In this document: positions 21,604 through 34,822 of the stretch, piece by piece
How the letters are laid out: each line of letters begins with the position of its first letter
How positions within the stretch are numbered: position 1 is the first letter of the stretch
NCBI GenBank assembly: GCA_017562135.1
Contig: QEYB01001046.1
Coordinates: 3,534,001 to 3,598,000 of the forward strand
DNA from: Dipylidium caninum
Taxonomy: Eukaryota > Platyhelminthes > Cestoda > Cyclophyllidea > Dipylidiidae
DNA length: 64,000 bases
Reading direction: 5' to 3'
Notes under the pieces: model-generated
Seen by the model: the letters and a program-made list of their open reading frames with translations, nothing else
What the model was told of the DNA's origin: nothing
Databases searched by the model: none
Translations under genes and position numbers: made by a program

Positions 21604-24600
21604 AAGGCACTCAAATGAGTCACGCCGACCTCGCAGGGACGCGCGCTCGTGTCGTCTACGCCAGGCGCGCAGAGGCCGGACCGACGCGCTGCGCACGCGT
21701 GTCAGAACACACGGCGAGTGGTAATAGTGAGGCCTGCTCTTAAAGGTCTGTGCCAGACCCTCTCTCCATTTGACCGAAAGAAATACTAAACATTGCCACT
21801 AATATAAACTTGACTACTTCATGGGGTCGGCTGGTTGTCTATGTGTTGATGGGAGTATTCTGACAAGTCGGGAGGTGACAGTATTAACTCCGCTCAAATG
21901 AAAACGGGACATTTATAGAGTCCGCACGAGGGCGTGTGTGAGAGGGCGGCATTCACTAAGGCGTCACGAATCAATTCCGAAGTTTGGTAAAATTTGGCAT
22001 GCACACAGGCACGCGCCCCGTGCCTGCAGACGACGCTGGTGCACACCGCGGCGCGCATGCCTGCTGGCACGTCTGCGCACACGCGCGGTTGTGTAGGTGT
22101 GTGTGTGTGTGTGTGTGTGTGAAGTGTAAGCGTGCTTACACATCCCTTCACCTTTGCCGCAGTCAGGAAATACGTAGACTCGTTTCCTTCAGATAAACAT
22201 CATATTGAAGAGAAAACCGTCACGATATATATTGAATGCTGCCTCATCGAAGGCAGCGAAACCACATGGTAGGTGACCGTAACAGGTCTTGTCTCGAAAC
22301 TCGAAATTATCTTATGTAAGGAATGTGTTAACGGAAAATAGGGTCTAGCAGGAAGTCTACTAACTACGCCCCAGGGCCTTCTACATAGTGGGCGTAAAAT
22401 ATCAGACAAGCACCGAAATTAGTGTAAATATAGTTTTGGAGTAAAATAAGAAAGGAAAACTTGCATAAATAAAATTGAAATACCACCTTAGCAACAACTC
22501 CAAAGAGACTGAAAGGGACGGAAGACTCAACAGTAGGCCTGTCAATCAATATCTGATCCTTCTTCTCCTCATCCATTGTACCTGCGGTCACCAACTGATT
22601 TTCCGCATTCTTGTTGTCGTTCCTCTCAGCTTCCTCAACCTTCTCCTGAGCCGGTGGAGGTGCCGTCAAACCTTCAAGAATTCGTGTCTTCACTTTCTCC
22701 AGTACAGAACATAGTTCAGTGGAGGAGAGAGTTGAACGGCCCATGGGAATGTAGAATTGTGGCACATGTTTCGCCGATTGCAAGGGTTTCAAGGCTGAAG
22801 GTGAGAAACCTTCACTCGGAAATTTTTTAGGTACCTTTTTAGGTACTTCTTCAGTTGTCTCGTCCTCCGCTTGCGCTTCCACCTCAGTCTTTCGCTTCTC
22901 CTCCTTACCTTTCTCTTCCGCAGCTTTGGGGAAATTCTCTTTGCTCTCATCGTCTTCAAAACGTGACGGAAAGGTAGAAACCGACGAAGAGGTGGCGGAA
23001 GTCTCTTCCTTTGAACGAACGTATCCCTTTGTGGTATTACTTTTGTCAACATCATTGCTAACGGTAACAGACTTAATTGGGCTTATGGTGGCTACTGAAA
23101 CGCTGGAATTAACTGCAGGACTGGCACTCGCATTTTCCGTTTTGCTTGCGGGAATAATTGTTGATGTCTAGAAGTAAAATAAACATAAAATTTTATATGG
23201 AGGGTAGGATATGCTTAGAAATGAAAAGCATATGACTTCCGAAAGTATTAACAAATAACTTTATAAAAGGAATGAATATGGTAGTAAGCCCTACCGAGAA
23301 GAAGTTTTTGAGTATTCCAATGCACAATGATGTTTTCCACCGGTATCATACGGTAGCAATACAAAAATTCGGTTAAGTTATATGTTTGGAATAATTGTAA
23401 TAAAATTGGTAGGGAACGCTCATCACCGCAGTTAATTGGCAATAGTGTGGATACCCTTAAAATAACGATGCCACATCACAAATTACGATAGCGTATTAGA
23501 TGATTAGTGGGTAACTTTCAGTCAGAAACGAATGCGCTATCCTATTAGAGTTTAATCAAGTTGGCGAACAGAACGAAGGCACACATAAGTGTTCGCAACT
23601 CTAGAATAAGGAGATCTGTAGAAAAAAGTACAACATACTTGGAAAGATAAAGAAATAAGCATTACAAACTAAGGAGACACTGTAGTTTGCTATGTTTGAA
23701 AAAAAAGGTGATTATCAGGTCCGTGTATTGGCAAAGGCGGTCTGTATTGATACAAAAGAAAATAATGTCGCTTCACCACAGTGTCATATCTAACTGCACT
23801 CAACTTTCGGGCATTAGGCATGGCATGTGCTTACAGTAAACACCTCTTTTCCCAAAAATAAGGATAGGTGTCGAAAAATCGCACCAATCAATGTCGTTAA
23901 AAGCAAGAAATGCAGGCAGTAAGCAGTACAAGCCCAATTTGGAGAGGAGATGAGCACAAACTCTAACTGTTAACCACATTTGTGCTGAGATACTGTATGG
24001 TATCAATAGAGATTAGAGATACCATTATGCAATTGTAAGGTCCTCTTCATCACGGTTTATAGTAATGACTTCAAGTAAGTTAATCACGGTAAAATCCAAA
24101 GAGGCCATTTTTGTCTAATTCATAGGGAAGTTTAACTCATAACGTATGAATTTCAAAAAAGTTGGGTTTGAAAAGAAATACTTATAAAGTCGAGCCATCA
24201 AATTGAAGTCGATAGGGATCGCTTATGTTTATAAAATTACTGAAAAAAAATGAACCGACTCGTCATATTATGTAAAAGCTTACGCCGAAAGGTGGGATCA
24301 AGCCGTGCACAAAATAATTTCATAGTGAAACTTAATAGAAGCGGTGAATACGGAAACTATTAGCGGAAAGTTTCTCTACATTTTACGCATGGCGTTTATT
24401 TCTTGTTATCAACCCCGAGTAGTCTATTCGTTTGTGCGAAATGGGACCTAATCGAGATACAGGCCCTGTATTCAGGCGCCAAATCAACTGCCCAGCGGTT
24501 CCCAAGTCATAATATCGAGTAACGTGCACGTAAAAATGAGTTTCATTAAATCAAAGACGCACGATGGGGCCATGTGGTGTAGAATAAAAGTCGTCAGTAG

Positions 24601-27600
24601 TGAAGGGCAAACGTAAAAATACCTTTCGTACATTCGCTTTCACTGAAAAATAGTTTCATCGGGTGTGAAGCTTTGTCTTTTGCGTTAACGTAAACAGCAA
24701 CCTAACAAAGCATAACCACCATAAATCGTTTAAAATGGATGTACTAATAACCCCAGAAGAAGTATGGGAAAAACACCTACCCTGGACAACAAATACTACG
24801 GAAAGGATGAAGTACAGGTTGAGAGGGTGAATGAAATTTGGCCTTCACGTAATAGTGATTTCACCATGAAAGTTAACGGTTAAGAATAGAATAAAAAAAG
24901 AGTGAAAGGAGAAGAAACGGGTTGAAGGACTTTTGTGTTTTAGATGAACTGAGAAATATTCATTCACACGTTATCATTGAGATCTATTTCTCGTTAGATC
25001 AAACACTGAATTTCCTCACTAAGAACCAAAAACGGTTTTGATTAATAAGGCGAATTATTAAAATATCTTATGAAAAAATCAACAAATTCTATACAAAACA
25101 GAGAAATTTAATTCATTGGTCTTCCGCTTTTTTAATTATCCATATAGGAAATTAACAGCGAATAAAGTCATATTCAATTGTGACCAATTATGAATAATTA
25201 CAGAGGCCTGAAATTACTTTAAACACTCGTAAAATCCAAAGCAGATTACTAAAGGCAAACATGTTGAGATAACGAGCAAGGTCTTAAACAGAAAAAGGTA
25301 TATGGTGGGTTACTCATGCGGAATTACGTTATACAAGCGTAACCACCAAGTAAACATGAAATATGAAAGTCAATCTTATCCTCTGTGCCAAAGATGAAAC
25401 GAGTGACATGGGAGTTTTCATCGCATTCATCAGTACTTTTCCCTGGTGCCACTGGAAATGTAAGTTGTACGCATGTTAGAAAAAGACCGAGATACTTATG
25501 CTATCTTCATAACTCACTTTTTGCGTCATCGGTGTTTCTGTCACCTTAGCAATAAAAGCATCCTCATGTGAAGCTGGTGAAGTTTCCGGTGGAGAAACTG
25601 AAGCCTCATTACTTTCTACATTTAAAGGGATTTTGGCTGCAGGCGCCACCTTCTCCACCGACTCAAGTGTTTTTGAAGCTGAACTAGGCGCATTATCTTC
25701 TGAGGATTTCGATTGAGTTATTTTTTGATGTTTGGCCGAGGCCCCACCGCTGGGAGTAGACGCATTATCTTCGGGGAGAGGAGATTGAACAGCAATAGGG
25801 ACGGTTGGTGAGAAAGAGGCCTTGCTGTGCACAGTAGTTGGCAGAGGTAGATCTGGTGGAACCCAGGGCTCAATCACAGATGGGGTAGGAATCAATGCAT
25901 CCGGGCTCTTTGAGGAGTCTGTAAATCTCTGTGACAGCCGCGGCACCAAACCACTACCCAGTGCAGAAGAAATGTTGGAGACAGAGCCCCATGTTTCTGT
26001 ATAGACTTCCTGTGCTGGGAGGCATTTGCCCATATGAACCCCAGCAGGGCAGAACCGTGAAGTGGTTCCCTCCATATTGGACTGGGTTGCAATCGCAGCT
26101 GTGGCAGCACTCGGGGTCATGGCCGCACGAGGACACCGCTGACAAGCATGGACGGTTGTCTGCCAGGACAAGTCCACGGAGCAAGCATGGAAAATGGGTG
26201 CTCGTGATGCCATAACAAAACTTTGCACTCCATAACACACCGGCATACTGTGATTTCGCGTTGCTATTGCCTGATGACAGTTGAATCCAGCGCCTAAGTA
26301 ATTGCTTTTGGAGTCGGTAGTGGAGTTGAAGTGGTTTATTATTGACTTGAGGGGAGAGAGGTAATCCGAATTTGAGGCTAGAGTAGAAGATTCACCACTG
26401 GACGAGAGATTGATGAGGCCGGAAGAACATTCCCACCGCCCCACCGTGTACCGTACGGCGTGGCTCCGTCAATGTATACACGGGGGTAAGATGCCAGGTT
26501 TATTACTTTTAAACGCAACAAGTGACCGCAATCGCGTTAAAAAAGACGGTGAGAGATGTACTTTCTACAATGGGGTTCCAAGTAGCTGTTGGCGAAGTGG
26601 GCACATACATGCATAGACACACATATATGAACACTCACAGGTGTCCTTTATAGAGTTTCGAATACTTTTGTTGTAGTGATAGCGGTTGTATCCAATCTAT
26701 ATTCGTACGTGTGTGGGCTTTGTGTAAACGTAGGTAAACGCTTCAAGAGATGGACGTTGTCACGCCTCCTCCACTTGTTCGTGTTCTGTTTCTCGACGCT
26801 GCTTTACGTGTAGTATGTATGTAAGCAATTGCGCATTTGCGCGCAGAAGTAGCACACGTATCGTAGTAGGGGCGGTGTAATTGCTGCGTCTGTGCGCGCA
26901 CACACGTAGGTTGAAATTTAAACAGTTGATTGGTCGTAAGACGAATGCGCATACACAAGCAGCGGTAAGGTCGACAGCCAAGTAGGCGACGGCACAACAG
27001 CACCGCCAGCAGCTCCAGGTATTGATTTGCCTGCGCACGCATGCGCACAGGCCTACGCTCCTAATTGGTTCATGCAACGAGGGCTATATTTCATTGGCTT
27101 AAAGCAACGCGCCAGGAAGGGGAATTGTCGTTAATTCCGGGAGAGGAGAAAGCCCATAAAAAGGCACCGAGAGCCCCTTTTGGACAATCGCCAATGAGCA
27201 CATAAGAACAGTGAGCAAAACAAGGCACGACGTGCCAGAACTGCTTTTTTAACGTATTTTTACAGTTCGCCCGATGCACCAAATTCGTGTTTGGACCCAG
27301 TCGCGCTCTCATCTTTTCCTGTCAAGATCAACTGCCATACGAAGTTTCTTTACTATGGAATGGAATTCCTAGTAAACCAAATTTCTATTCATAAATCGTT
27401 TCACCATTTTTGCAAGGTAATGTTAATGGCAATCGCGAACTGAGGTAAGTTTGGGATACAATAATACATAAGGAACAAAACTCATTAATAGACAATGCAT
27501 ATCAAACGTAGCCAAGATATACCAAAATACTTAACTGACTATAGTAAATTTTAAATGAAGAGATCATTTGATTTGTTTTATTCTTCAGAAAATCCAAACG

Positions 27601-30600
27601 GAATCTAAGGCAAATTCAGCACTATATCACAGTATTTTAATATTTGCATTTATAAGTAATTCTCCTACTAACAAACCATTATAATTTCTCTTTTAATTCC
27701 ACGAACTATAAATGAAGGATGTCAAACACTCGAAATTAATCATGCAACTGAGATAACCATGAGAAAATAACGCTGTATACTAGTCAGCAAAGGGGTAGAC
27801 ACGACCCAGGTTGCAGTTTTTACCTACCATTGTTAAAGTAAATAAATCGGTAAAAATAGGACCAAACCCATTAGGTAGAGCTCCGATGTCAGGGATTGAA
27901 ACCAGGCAAGGCTATTGGCAAGTTGTTTATAAGGGTATAAAATGGCTGCTTTGTTTAGAGATTCAAAAAGTATTGTTGCATGCGTTTGAAGACTCGTTAA
28001 GCATGTGTCGGGATCTTTCTAGTCAACGATTTGCGCATACTTACTACTTAAATTAGGGTAGTGTGATTTTCTCACGAGGTAGCCGAGTCCACACGCACCG
28101 AGCGCCAGAGAAAGCACTCACCCCGTTTTTTATAAGGGTAAAGGGAAAGAATAGCAAGAATAATTCTTTAAGTTGTCCAAGAAAAAATGGTATATAATAA
28201 AAGGGGATAGCGTAACCATTTAAAGTGACACTGTGGTGGGGTTGTCATGACAGAACAAATGTTGGCGGCTTAAGTTGCGAACATTGTGGAGATAAGCACG
28301 AAAAAGCAACATCATTCATGACGCATTCATGCCCTTAAATAAATAGTTGCAGCAAAAATTGAGACTAGATGAATATATGGAAGAACAAGGCCAATTTTGT
28401 TCATAAAATGCAACATTTTTCGAAAATGACTTCCAAACAGAATGTATTTACGCACGATTGAGAGAACGCGTGCAATCTCTCGCTGGTTGCTCCATATAAG
28501 CTAATTGGGCGCTCTAATTAATGCACTTTGTAGAGAAAAAATGATACATGGACAGGACCCTGCCGGGTCACTACAAAAATCAAATATGTCATTTTAGTAT
28601 CCTTGTTAAAGTTTATCAATTAGAGTGGGTTGCTCGGAGCCCTAGGCAGCGGAGAGCGGTGCGATTAGAATTGCCTAATCAAGGATATGATGAAAGTGAC
28701 AAATCTCGGACAAAAGTAGAGGAAGGATTTGTTGGTTTTCTGAAAAGACAAAGACCATCGAAAGAGAACAATGTAATGCCAACTGTAACTGTCCAAAATA
28801 TTTGGCGAAATTTACTTCTAAGTAATAGTTTGTTAAATTTTGTACAATTTGCTCACGGGAGAATTCTCCCCTCTAATTTGTTCACGAACGACGATTGTAG
28901 GTGTAATTAATCAAGAATAGAATAATTAATCACAAAGTAGTGATTTTAAATTACCACAGAGATTAATGATAGCGGTCTCTGAAATATTTCCCGTAGTTTT
29001 GGAGTGGTGGGACCAGCTGCTACATGAATACACAAGTGTCAGATATACGGCATTGAGTGCAGAAGTAGAGACGACAGAGTGATGAACAACGAACAAGCTT
29101 CAAGGTTGGTGGCAACGATATATTTATTTCAAAAATAATTGATGATCTTTCTACATCCTCACTGTACTATTATGTTATGTTTATAGGTAACTTCGGTAAA
29201 GGCTGCACTATGTGATAGACAAAAAGAACCGTAAGACTACATTAGTTAAAGTAGGAAAAATATTTATTAGCGCAACTATGTATGAAAATTACTCATATAA
29301 TGGAACGAAGAACGATACATTAGTCTATCTACTTCTGAAATACAGCTTTCCTAAGCAAACGCACTCAAGTTTCGAGTCTTCAAAGTCCTAGCGGCATTGG
29401 AGCCAGTACCCTCCAAAAAACGAGCGAAATAAGTGACAATTCCAATGTAAACATATAGAATCTGTTGAATAATGTAGAATTACGATTGTTAAATATCCCG
29501 TTAAGGGTTCTGAAGATTGCGTATTCAGAAGCAGAGGAGATTATAATATTGAGGTGCAATGACTGTGAAAAAGTAGTGACTGAGTGAATGAATGAAGTAG
29601 CGAGCCTGAATCCTATGCCTATAATAATAACTTTGAGTTACCAACAGTTATTAGAATTTTGCCAATTTAAATAATTTACAATGTCCAGAACAACATTATA
29701 TCTTTCGTTATAGGAGAGCTACGATATTATGTCTAGTAGCTTTTCCTCTACTCAACACTAAGAGCAGAAAGCAATTACATCGCCTTTAACAATTATTGAA
29801 TCCTAGGAATAGAGAAGCAGCATTGCAACAGGAGCAAGTTCTTGTTAAATACCTACACATACCAATGCGCATGCTGAATAAAGGCAAATCTCTCAAGGTG
29901 TGACACTCGCCTATTAACAGTTTAACAATAAGACATATTAAACAAATAGTGTCACAATGTACTCGCATGCGATCCGAGTTTTATATGGAATATTGCTCAT
30001 ACCATTCCTAGCATCACTTCGGAATCAATGTCGCTCTTAAAACCTGACCTTCGCCGACCACTTCACTAGTAGTAAAGTGCATCATCAAATACTAACATTT
30101 ATTAGACGATTCTAGTCAGCTAGGAGGCTAAGTAGGGGGAAAACTCCAGAAAGATATTTTGACCATGAGCACATTAAAATTATTACCCAAGCCAATTAAT
30201 GCGTCTATGATAAAATGATTGAAAACATGTCACTATTATGCTGCCAGTGGGGAAATGCAGTAAGAGGAACGGACCTAAAAAGTCAGTCATAAGAACATAT
30301 TTTACCGTAATTCAATCATCTTAAGGGTCAAAAGAACCTAAAACGCACTCTTCTGAATAAAGTTAACAGGACGCACCAAAAAATCTTGTCGGCCTCCCAC
30401 ACACATAGAAACGAGCACATGCGTTTCTTGCTTTGCATCTTGAAGACAAGACCAAAACCATTTTGGTTAGTGCCATACCGACAACTGCGGGCTATTGGTA
30501 TTTCCAAGTTTACCAAAATCATTCAGCAACTGGCCACATTTCATGTGTCTCCTTTAAGATAACTTTCGACAAACGGACGCAATCTAAACCGCAACACTTT

Positions 30601-33600
30601 CCTACTTCAACGATATGACTGCCGCTTTTCAAGCTCGATAAACTCCCTCAAAAAAAATCCACGCGGAAAAAAGTCAATAATTTAAGTAGTGGTCTCAGTT
30701 GTACCCATGCCTGAAATGAGACAGGAATTCTCTTTCCCTAGGTATTACGCCAAACAATGTATTTCGTAAAGACAACCCTCAACAGTACATCCATGCATGG
30801 CTAAAGTATATCGAAGCAGTTTGATCGTGAACAAGGTAAGGAGATCCAGACGGTTACAGTCATCGAATCAATCTGCCGATAGTGAAAAGGGGACGCTTTT
30901 AATCAAAACAACAGATTTTAGGAGCTGTTAGCTTAAATGCGCATTGAATATCGCTGTAGAACTCATCACTAACAAGAGCATTCACTTAATTCCCCAATTA
31001 TCATTCACACTGCAGCTCTCACACTGCATGCTTTAATTTCTACTTATGAAACGTGTGAATGCCAGTTTCTTACAGATGTCAAAGCAAAATTTAGGGTTTG
31101 AGTCACTTCCTCAATCATGATGATTCCGTCGTTTCCAGTGCACACAATAATTGATTTTATACAGCAATTCCAAGAAAGCAGAATCATACTTCAGCGAGAG
31201 ATGTGTAGGTTTTGCCTGGTGCTAGTAATATCATCATGGCGGTACGAGAGCGTTTCTGTCAAACCGTATCGAAAGGAAATACAAGGCTATACCTTCAAAC
31301 GTTTTGTCGTTTTCTTTGCTCATTTCCCTTATAGGTGATTCCAAAAAACATCAATCTCACGTTAAATTATCTTTGTTAATGTTCCCTTGCAAAAAATGGA
31401 TTATTTAACAGAATCGGAATTAAGGATTAGCATCACATTGGACCTCGGGGAACTCGTAGGTAGTAACAGAAATCTCATGAATATATGGCGGTTTTTTTAC
31501 ATTAATTCCTCTATAAAGGTGGTATAAATTCTCATACGTCCCATGTGCGGAAGTTTGGGGAAACAAATAGAAATAATAGGATGTGCATCCGATTTTGGTA
31601 AGATACATTCGCTTTCACCTGACCACTAAAGGACAATTTACAAAGGCTTGGGATTTCCAATCAAACTATACGTGAAACAGCGTCTTGCCTACTCTGAAAT
31701 TCAGCATAGATCTCTTCAAAAGTCTTGCTGTTGTTTTTTCATAGGAAAAACCTTGGAACTGACCACAGACCAACCCGGAGCTGCGGTAGTCTCATGATTG
31801 GATATAAACATTCAATACATTGCCATTAAGACAAGCAAACAATAAAAAAATAATGAGCACAGTTTGTGAGTACTTTTCGCTCATGTGGCGGGGAGCCAAT
31901 CACTTAGGGGTCTACCATAAATGCTAGATCATAGAGATGTTGGCTTTATGAAGTCCGATGCTCTGTTAGCCCAGTACAAAGTTGGAAGTGGCGGATAAAA
32001 GTACAGGTAACCTCTGATAAAAACAATGTTGTGAGTGCGTGTTGACACCGTCTTGATAACAGAATGGCAAAATGTATGACAAGATCTACTACTCTCTACA
32101 AAGTAATGAAAAACTAGATTGCAAATTCGTTTACATTACAGAAAAGAATGACCAGATGCGAAATTATCTCGAAGTTCCTTTGGAAAACGAAAATGCCAAA
32201 CATAATGATTGTGAATACAAAGCTTAAATATTGTTTTGATTTATCAAAAGACCTGCTAAAATGTTACTCTTAAACATAAAAAGCGTTACACTTGGACATT
32301 TAATCAAACCAACTTTAAGAAGTGAATAATAAAAATGAAAAATTTCAAAGGTACGGCCAAATAGTACGCTACGTAAAGCAGATATGAAGGATACTTCTAT
32401 TCACAATTTAAATATATTACCATCGCAAAGTCTCTATCAGAAAATCGAAGGATACAGACTCGAGAGAGTTTATGAATGGAGGTTGGTTTACACTAGTCAT
32501 GGCAAGACTTCCGCAAATGTCGAAGGGAAAGTAATTCGGAAAAACGTTAGATGGTTAACAATCACAGTTTTAAGTTGAATCAAAGAAAACGTTTCAGAAT
32601 TTATGTAGGAAAAAGCAACTGATTATGAAACAATATGTATGCTTACAAAGCATAGCAAAACACCAGAGAAACACAGCTTAACAAACAAGTGCCGCAAAAC
32701 AGGTAACCCAAGTATCTGGACAGACTTAAACACCAAAAATCCAGATTCACTCGAAGATGATACAATACTTTATTGCTTTGAAGAAGTCAGGTTGGAGTAG
32801 AGAAAAACATGGTGAGTAAATAACACAATTACAATTTAGACAACTGCTTCAATGTGTAGGAATGCAATCTTGAATTCTATAATAGCAATCATTGAAGTGA
32901 CGCCAACTCGTCGATATGCTGCGACGCAGAAGGCATTGTAAGAGAATCAATTGGATGGGAGTGTTTCGTCACCAGACTAGTCCAGATGTGTATGAGAAGC
33001 ATGATTTGGATGACGAGGAGTGGTAGTAGGGGTATTCCAATGAGCAGTGAATATCCAGAGGCTATATGACCGGCAACAATAGTCCAGTAAACGACGGTTT
33101 GTAAGGCAAGGAACTGGTAATTCCTCGGCGGGAGATGAAAGACAAGTGCCATGTTATGCAAGCAACAAGCCTGCTACACACACACACACACACACACCAA
33201 AACGGCAAGTTTGCAACACTGACTAAGTGCGAGCGTGCGCGTGGCGATGTACGTGCACCCATACTTCCACTTCTTATTGGTTAATTGGTGGACGCCCAAC
33301 CAATGGTTACGTGTACGCGTAAAGGAGTAAACGCGCAATTGTCCAATCGATCAGCTATGTAAGGCGTCGAGATGCAAAGCTGCTCAATTGAGGGGGGAGA
33401 GGGGGGGGGCATAGACAACGAGGAGAAGACAGGGATTAATTGACTTTTAGATGTGGAAAGGTAGTGGAAGTGTACAACCGCAAGTTAAAATCACCCAAGT
33501 TAAAGGCAGAAAGGCCGGGTAAAACTGGCAACACCTGTCTAGAGCTGGGCATTGATAGAAGAAAATGAATTACTGCATGGATATCCACAGCCTGTTTACC

Positions 33601-34822
33601 ATTCATACCAAAATTTGACACCTCGAGATGTTCGTGTGACAAAGGAATGAGACGATTCCCTTCGCTGTAGTAAGTGAAATATGACTCTCAAAATTGGCAA
33701 ATGTTACTTTCAAAACAACTAACCACAAATAATAATAATTGTAAAGGCGATTGAAATAATAAAAGCAGTCGTTTTATGCTTACTTAACACATAATTGTTT
33801 AAAAGAAACTGTTTGTAATAGATTGTAGGTTTAATCATCGGGAACAAAAATTCTATTCAAACACGAAGATAAACCCAAAGTTGGTGTGATACTTGTTGAT
33901 GCTTTAAAACGGCACATAAGAGAGCAGAGAAAATGGATTAGAACAAAAACAGCAAAAAACACAGTAAACCACTAGTTTTTGTAAAAGCTGTGAGAAAATA
34001 GAAACAAATGAAAGCATTTCCAAAGATGTCTTGTTTTGGGAAAGAAACTAAAAAGGAATGAGAGCCCATGGAAAGAAATGGAAGACAAAACGCAGTTAAG
34101 TTGTCTTAAAACAATTATCGTGTATTTTTCGTAACCCGCTCATATAGACACTAAAGAACCAATATAATGCCAAATTACAATATCTTACAAAAAATCTTGA
34201 CGAGGCGACTTACGATTTTTTCATACTGGAGAAAATGTGGTTTATCCACTACTTATTAACTGGAAGTAGAAAAGTCTGCCTAAGGGAAATACAAAATCGC
34301 GGGTTGATTCATAGTGAAAAATAATGTACTTTAGCTACTAATATGATAGTTTTTAATGGTTTCATGCAGAGGAAATCAGATAGTATTTGAAATCGAGCCA
34401 TCGTGGAGACATGTAATAAGTAAAACGAGAAAATCGGGGTGCAGAAAATAATAAAATTTAAAACTAGGCGTAACACGTACAGCAGACTTGGTAGTACAGA
34501 GGAGAGAAGATCTTTGAGGAGACTGAGGTCGGCGCTCGTGAAGACTGCGATGAGCAGCAGGAAAATAGGGAGGAGTGAGGGGTCGAGGAGAAACACACAG
34601 AGATTGAAGAGAGGAATTTGAGTGCAAGGCATCCAAGAAATGAGGGGATTGAACAAGAGGACTTGGCACAACGATACTGTGAATTGATTGCGTGACCCCT
34701 GACCAATCATTACACTTGAGAAACATCAAAGCCTGCATCACACCAGCCTGGGTGACTTCATCTGTGAACCAGCGGATGAAGAGCTCATCCATTTTCATTT
34801 TCAGAACCGGCAAAAACGTCAT
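15884..34822 (-). CDS. PPP2R3B: PP2A regulatory subunit B'' (PR48/PR72 family, EF-hand)
   Basis: B'' subunits bind the PP2A core and direct substrate choice, regulated by calcium through EF-hands. Exons (minus): 34822-34481, about 26453-25518, 23167-22487, 21547-21441, 21139-21037, 19289-18971, 18822-18774, 18531-18445, 17245-16951, 16201-15884. The last eight sum to an exact multiple of three. Exon 1 reads FLPVLKMKMDELFIRWF, like PPP2R3B VLQPVLKMKVDELFLYWL. The core shows VPQFYIPMGR, CGCPLYWKRALFTAAGGEK, SFLNVL-type helices, YFSYEHFYVIYCKFWELD, the first EF-hand ELDTNHDLIISKADLSRH, MSYSDFVWFLLAEEDKR, and the second EF-hand MDLDGDGVLSLYELEYF. Long low-complexity Ser/Pro/Lys segments (exons 2 and 3) and an acidic/glycine tail (GGGGAGGGDDDDEEEEDL) are lineage-specific. 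The exon 1 to exon 2 join across 8 kb is inferred; the phases do not match simply, so an intermediate exon may be missing. PPP2R3A is the alternative name. Confidence 0.88.
17719..17757 (+). repeat. Polypurine tract in PPP2R3 intron
   Basis: About 38 bases of nearly pure G and A with repeating GGGAA and GAGAA units (AGGAGGGGAAGGGAAGAG and on), inside an intron between coding exons of PPP2R3. It would be a pyrimidine tract in the transcript. Confidence 0.7.
19491..19516. repeat. (AT)n microsatellite
   Basis: ATATATATATATATATTGTATATT in an intron of PPP2R3, directly readable. No function is implied. Confidence 0.85.
20557..20628. repeat. 24-bp tandem repeat, three perfect copies
   Basis: Unit GGTCTTTTGCAAGCGACG followed by ACTAAA, occurring at 20557-20580, 20581-20604 and 20605-20628 without a mismatch, followed by GG of a fourth start. 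It lies in the PPP2R3 intron between the 21037 and 19289 exons. Perfect identity indicates a recent expansion or an assembly effect. Confidence 0.95.
21572..21603. repeat. (GT)n(GA)n microsatellite
   Basis: TGTGTGTGTGAGAGAG continuing as GA for about 12 units. It lies 25 bases upstream, in transcript direction, of the PPP2R3 exon 21547-21441, where the minus strand shows a CT-rich run that may act as part of the polypyrimidine tract of that exon. Confidence 0.85.
22098..22123. repeat. (GT)n microsatellite next to GC-rich alternating tract
   Basis: GTGTGTGTGTGTGTGTGTGTGTGTG preceded by GCGCACACGCGCGGTTGTG. Alternating purine-pyrimidine sequence in a PPP2R3 intron. Confidence 0.85.
26445..34480 (-). 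other. Large first intron region of PPP2R3, no supported exon
   Basis: About 8 kb between the PR48-like first exon and the next coding exon. I read the open frames here on both strands and found no recognisable conserved protein. 26700-27310 and 33170-33320 are GC- and CpG-richer, with alternating CA/CG tracts, and could be alternative promoters for shorter PPP2R3 isoforms. The remainder is AT-rich. A minus-strand open frame at 33161-32889 encodes a hydrophobic stretch but lacks support as a gene. Confidence 0.4.
33177..33198. repeat. (AC)n microsatellite
   Basis: ACACACACACACACACACACACC in the first intron of PPP2R3, followed by a GC-rich alternating region with GTGCGAGCGTGCGCGTGGCG. Confidence 0.85.

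Noticed and set aside
21348..21696. Two overlapping minus-strand frames with Ser/Leu repeats
   Set aside because: They are wrong-frame readings over the CT microsatellite and the real PPP2R3 exon 21547-21441 (CGCPLYWK frame).
25476..26444. 322-codon minus-strand frame as a separate gene
   Set aside because: No ATG at its start, a proper GTGAGT donor at its end, and in phase with the next PPP2R3 exon; better taken as an internal exon.
28548..28910. 120-codon plus-strand open frame in the PPP2R3 first intron
   Set aside because: No recognisable domain, no splice or promoter context, composition like the surrounding AT-rich intron.
32889..33161. Hydrophobic minus-strand open frame resembling a membrane protein
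   Set aside because: Single short frame, no splice partners or conserved family; hydrophobic translations are common from T-rich strands.
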